From Thermoleophilia bacterium (GTDB lineage: Bacteria; Actinomycetota; Thermoleophilia; Miltoncostaeales; Miltoncostaeaceae), in contig JANQPH010000003.1 in the NCBI GenBank assembly GCA_028285405.1, positions 1 to 59,755 on the forward strand: 59,755 bases of DNA. The letters are read 5' to 3'. A program made the translations under genes and the position numbers. Below the pieces are notes generated by a model, which did not search any database, was not told where the DNA came from, and saw only the letters and a list, made by a program, of their open reading frames with translations. This document shows positions 59,393 to 59,755 of this stretch, one piece after another. How positions within the stretch are numbered: position 1 is the first letter of the stretch; each line of letters opens with the position of its first letter.

Positions 59393-59755
59393 TCAGTCGA
59401 GCTCGCCGACCCGCTCGATGAGCCCCGCGACGAGGCCGATCGCCGCGTCGACGTCGTCCGGGTGGCAGGCCTCGATGCTCGAGTGGCCGTACCGAGCGGG
59501 GATCGAGACGCACCCGGCGATCGCGCCGGTTCCGCTCCGCTGGAGCTCGCCGGTGTCGGTCCCGCCCCGCTGCGCGACGTAGAGCTGGTGGGGGATCTCG
59601 CGATCCTCCGCGATCGACACGAGCAGGTCGACGAGCCGGCGGTCCGCGGTCGCGCTCGCGTCCATCACGCGGATCGCCGCGCCCCCTCCGACCTTGGCGC
59701 CGCGCGCGTCGCGACGGCCCGCATCGAGCCCGATGTGGCCGTCGCCATCGACACG
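59393..59755 (-). CDS. M42-family aminopeptidase, C-terminal part (start outside window)
   Basis: About 120 residues are in the window. KVGGGAAIRVMDAS, IPHQLYVAQRGGTDTGELQRSGTG and SIPARYGHSSIEACHPDDV match the end of M42/M20-type co-catalytic zinc aminopeptidases; the RYGHS His is a metal ligand. The preceding part runs off the window edge. Confidence 0.85.
   Translation of the reverse strand, partial: RVDGDGHIGLDAGRRDARGAKVGGGAAIRVMDASATADRRLVDLLVSIAEDREIPHQLYVAQRGGTDTGELQRSGTGAIAGCVSIPARYGHSSIEACHPDDVDAAIGLVAGLIERVGELD

Noticed and set aside
1-59755. Insertion sequences, prophage, rRNA, additional tRNAs
   Set aside because: No transposase, integrase or phage structural motifs, no rRNA sequence, and only one cloverleaf (tRNA-Asn) could be folded by eye.

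Overview
The window is a contiguous, very GC-rich bacterial chromosome segment with almost no space between genes. The order smc-ftsY-ffh-rpsP-KH protein-rimM-trmD-rplS-rnhB-yraN-comM-dprA, a naturally fused PafB-PafC regulator, split NHEJ genes, a futalosine-pathway menaquinone gene (mqnE) and widespread leaderless start signals together point to an actinobacterium. A deep-branching class such as Thermoleophilia is my best guess, but that is inference; no rRNA is present to settle it. I see no insertion sequence, prophage, CRISPR array or rRNA.

Layout. 1-11.4 kb: chromosome segregation, SRP targeting, ribosomal protein and tRNA/rRNA modification genes, RNase HII, YraN, an unassigned enolase-superfamily enzyme, ComM and DprA. 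11.4-20.9 kb: fused PafBC regulator, UbiA prenyltransferase, Nudix (CoA-pyrophosphatase type), several small unassigned proteins, an isocitrate/isopropylmalate-type dehydrogenase, MqnE and two DUF proteins. 20.9-29.4 kb: a leftward cluster (two response regulators, HIT protein, phosphomannomutase/phosphoglucomutase, a degenerate ABC pair) divergent from a cytoplasmic histidine kinase that is translationally coupled to trpF-trpB-trpA. 29.4-42.8 kb: metallo-hydrolases, MscS channel, nitronate monooxygenase family protein, anchored alpha/beta hydrolase, tRNA-Asn, methyltransferase, XRE regulator, secreted beta-propeller, M3 peptidase, and a cysH-cysC-PHP operon for sulfate assimilation. 42.8-53 kb: SUI1 factor, Ppx/GppA-HD, small (p)ppGpp-hydrolase-like HD protein, UspA, RNase D, ABC-F, ATP-dependent DNA ligase, TetR/MFS pair and LigD-type polymerase. 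53-59.8 kb: a 0.7-kb non-coding array of 179-bp structured repeats, gltB, a rhomboid protease, and the end of an M42-like peptidase.

Two things go beyond routine annotation. First, about twenty genes start 6-9 bases after a TANNNT -10 hexamer, on both strands, which predicts leaderless mRNAs; in places the hexamer is shared by divergent genes or uses the TAG stop codon of the gene upstream. Second, the space between gltB and the LigD-type polymerase gene holds tandem 179-bp repeats with conserved hairpins, and an older diverged copy appears to keep the hairpin with a different stem sequence. Three genes also lack an ATG/GTG/TTG where their conserved N-terminus begins and carry ATC there instead.
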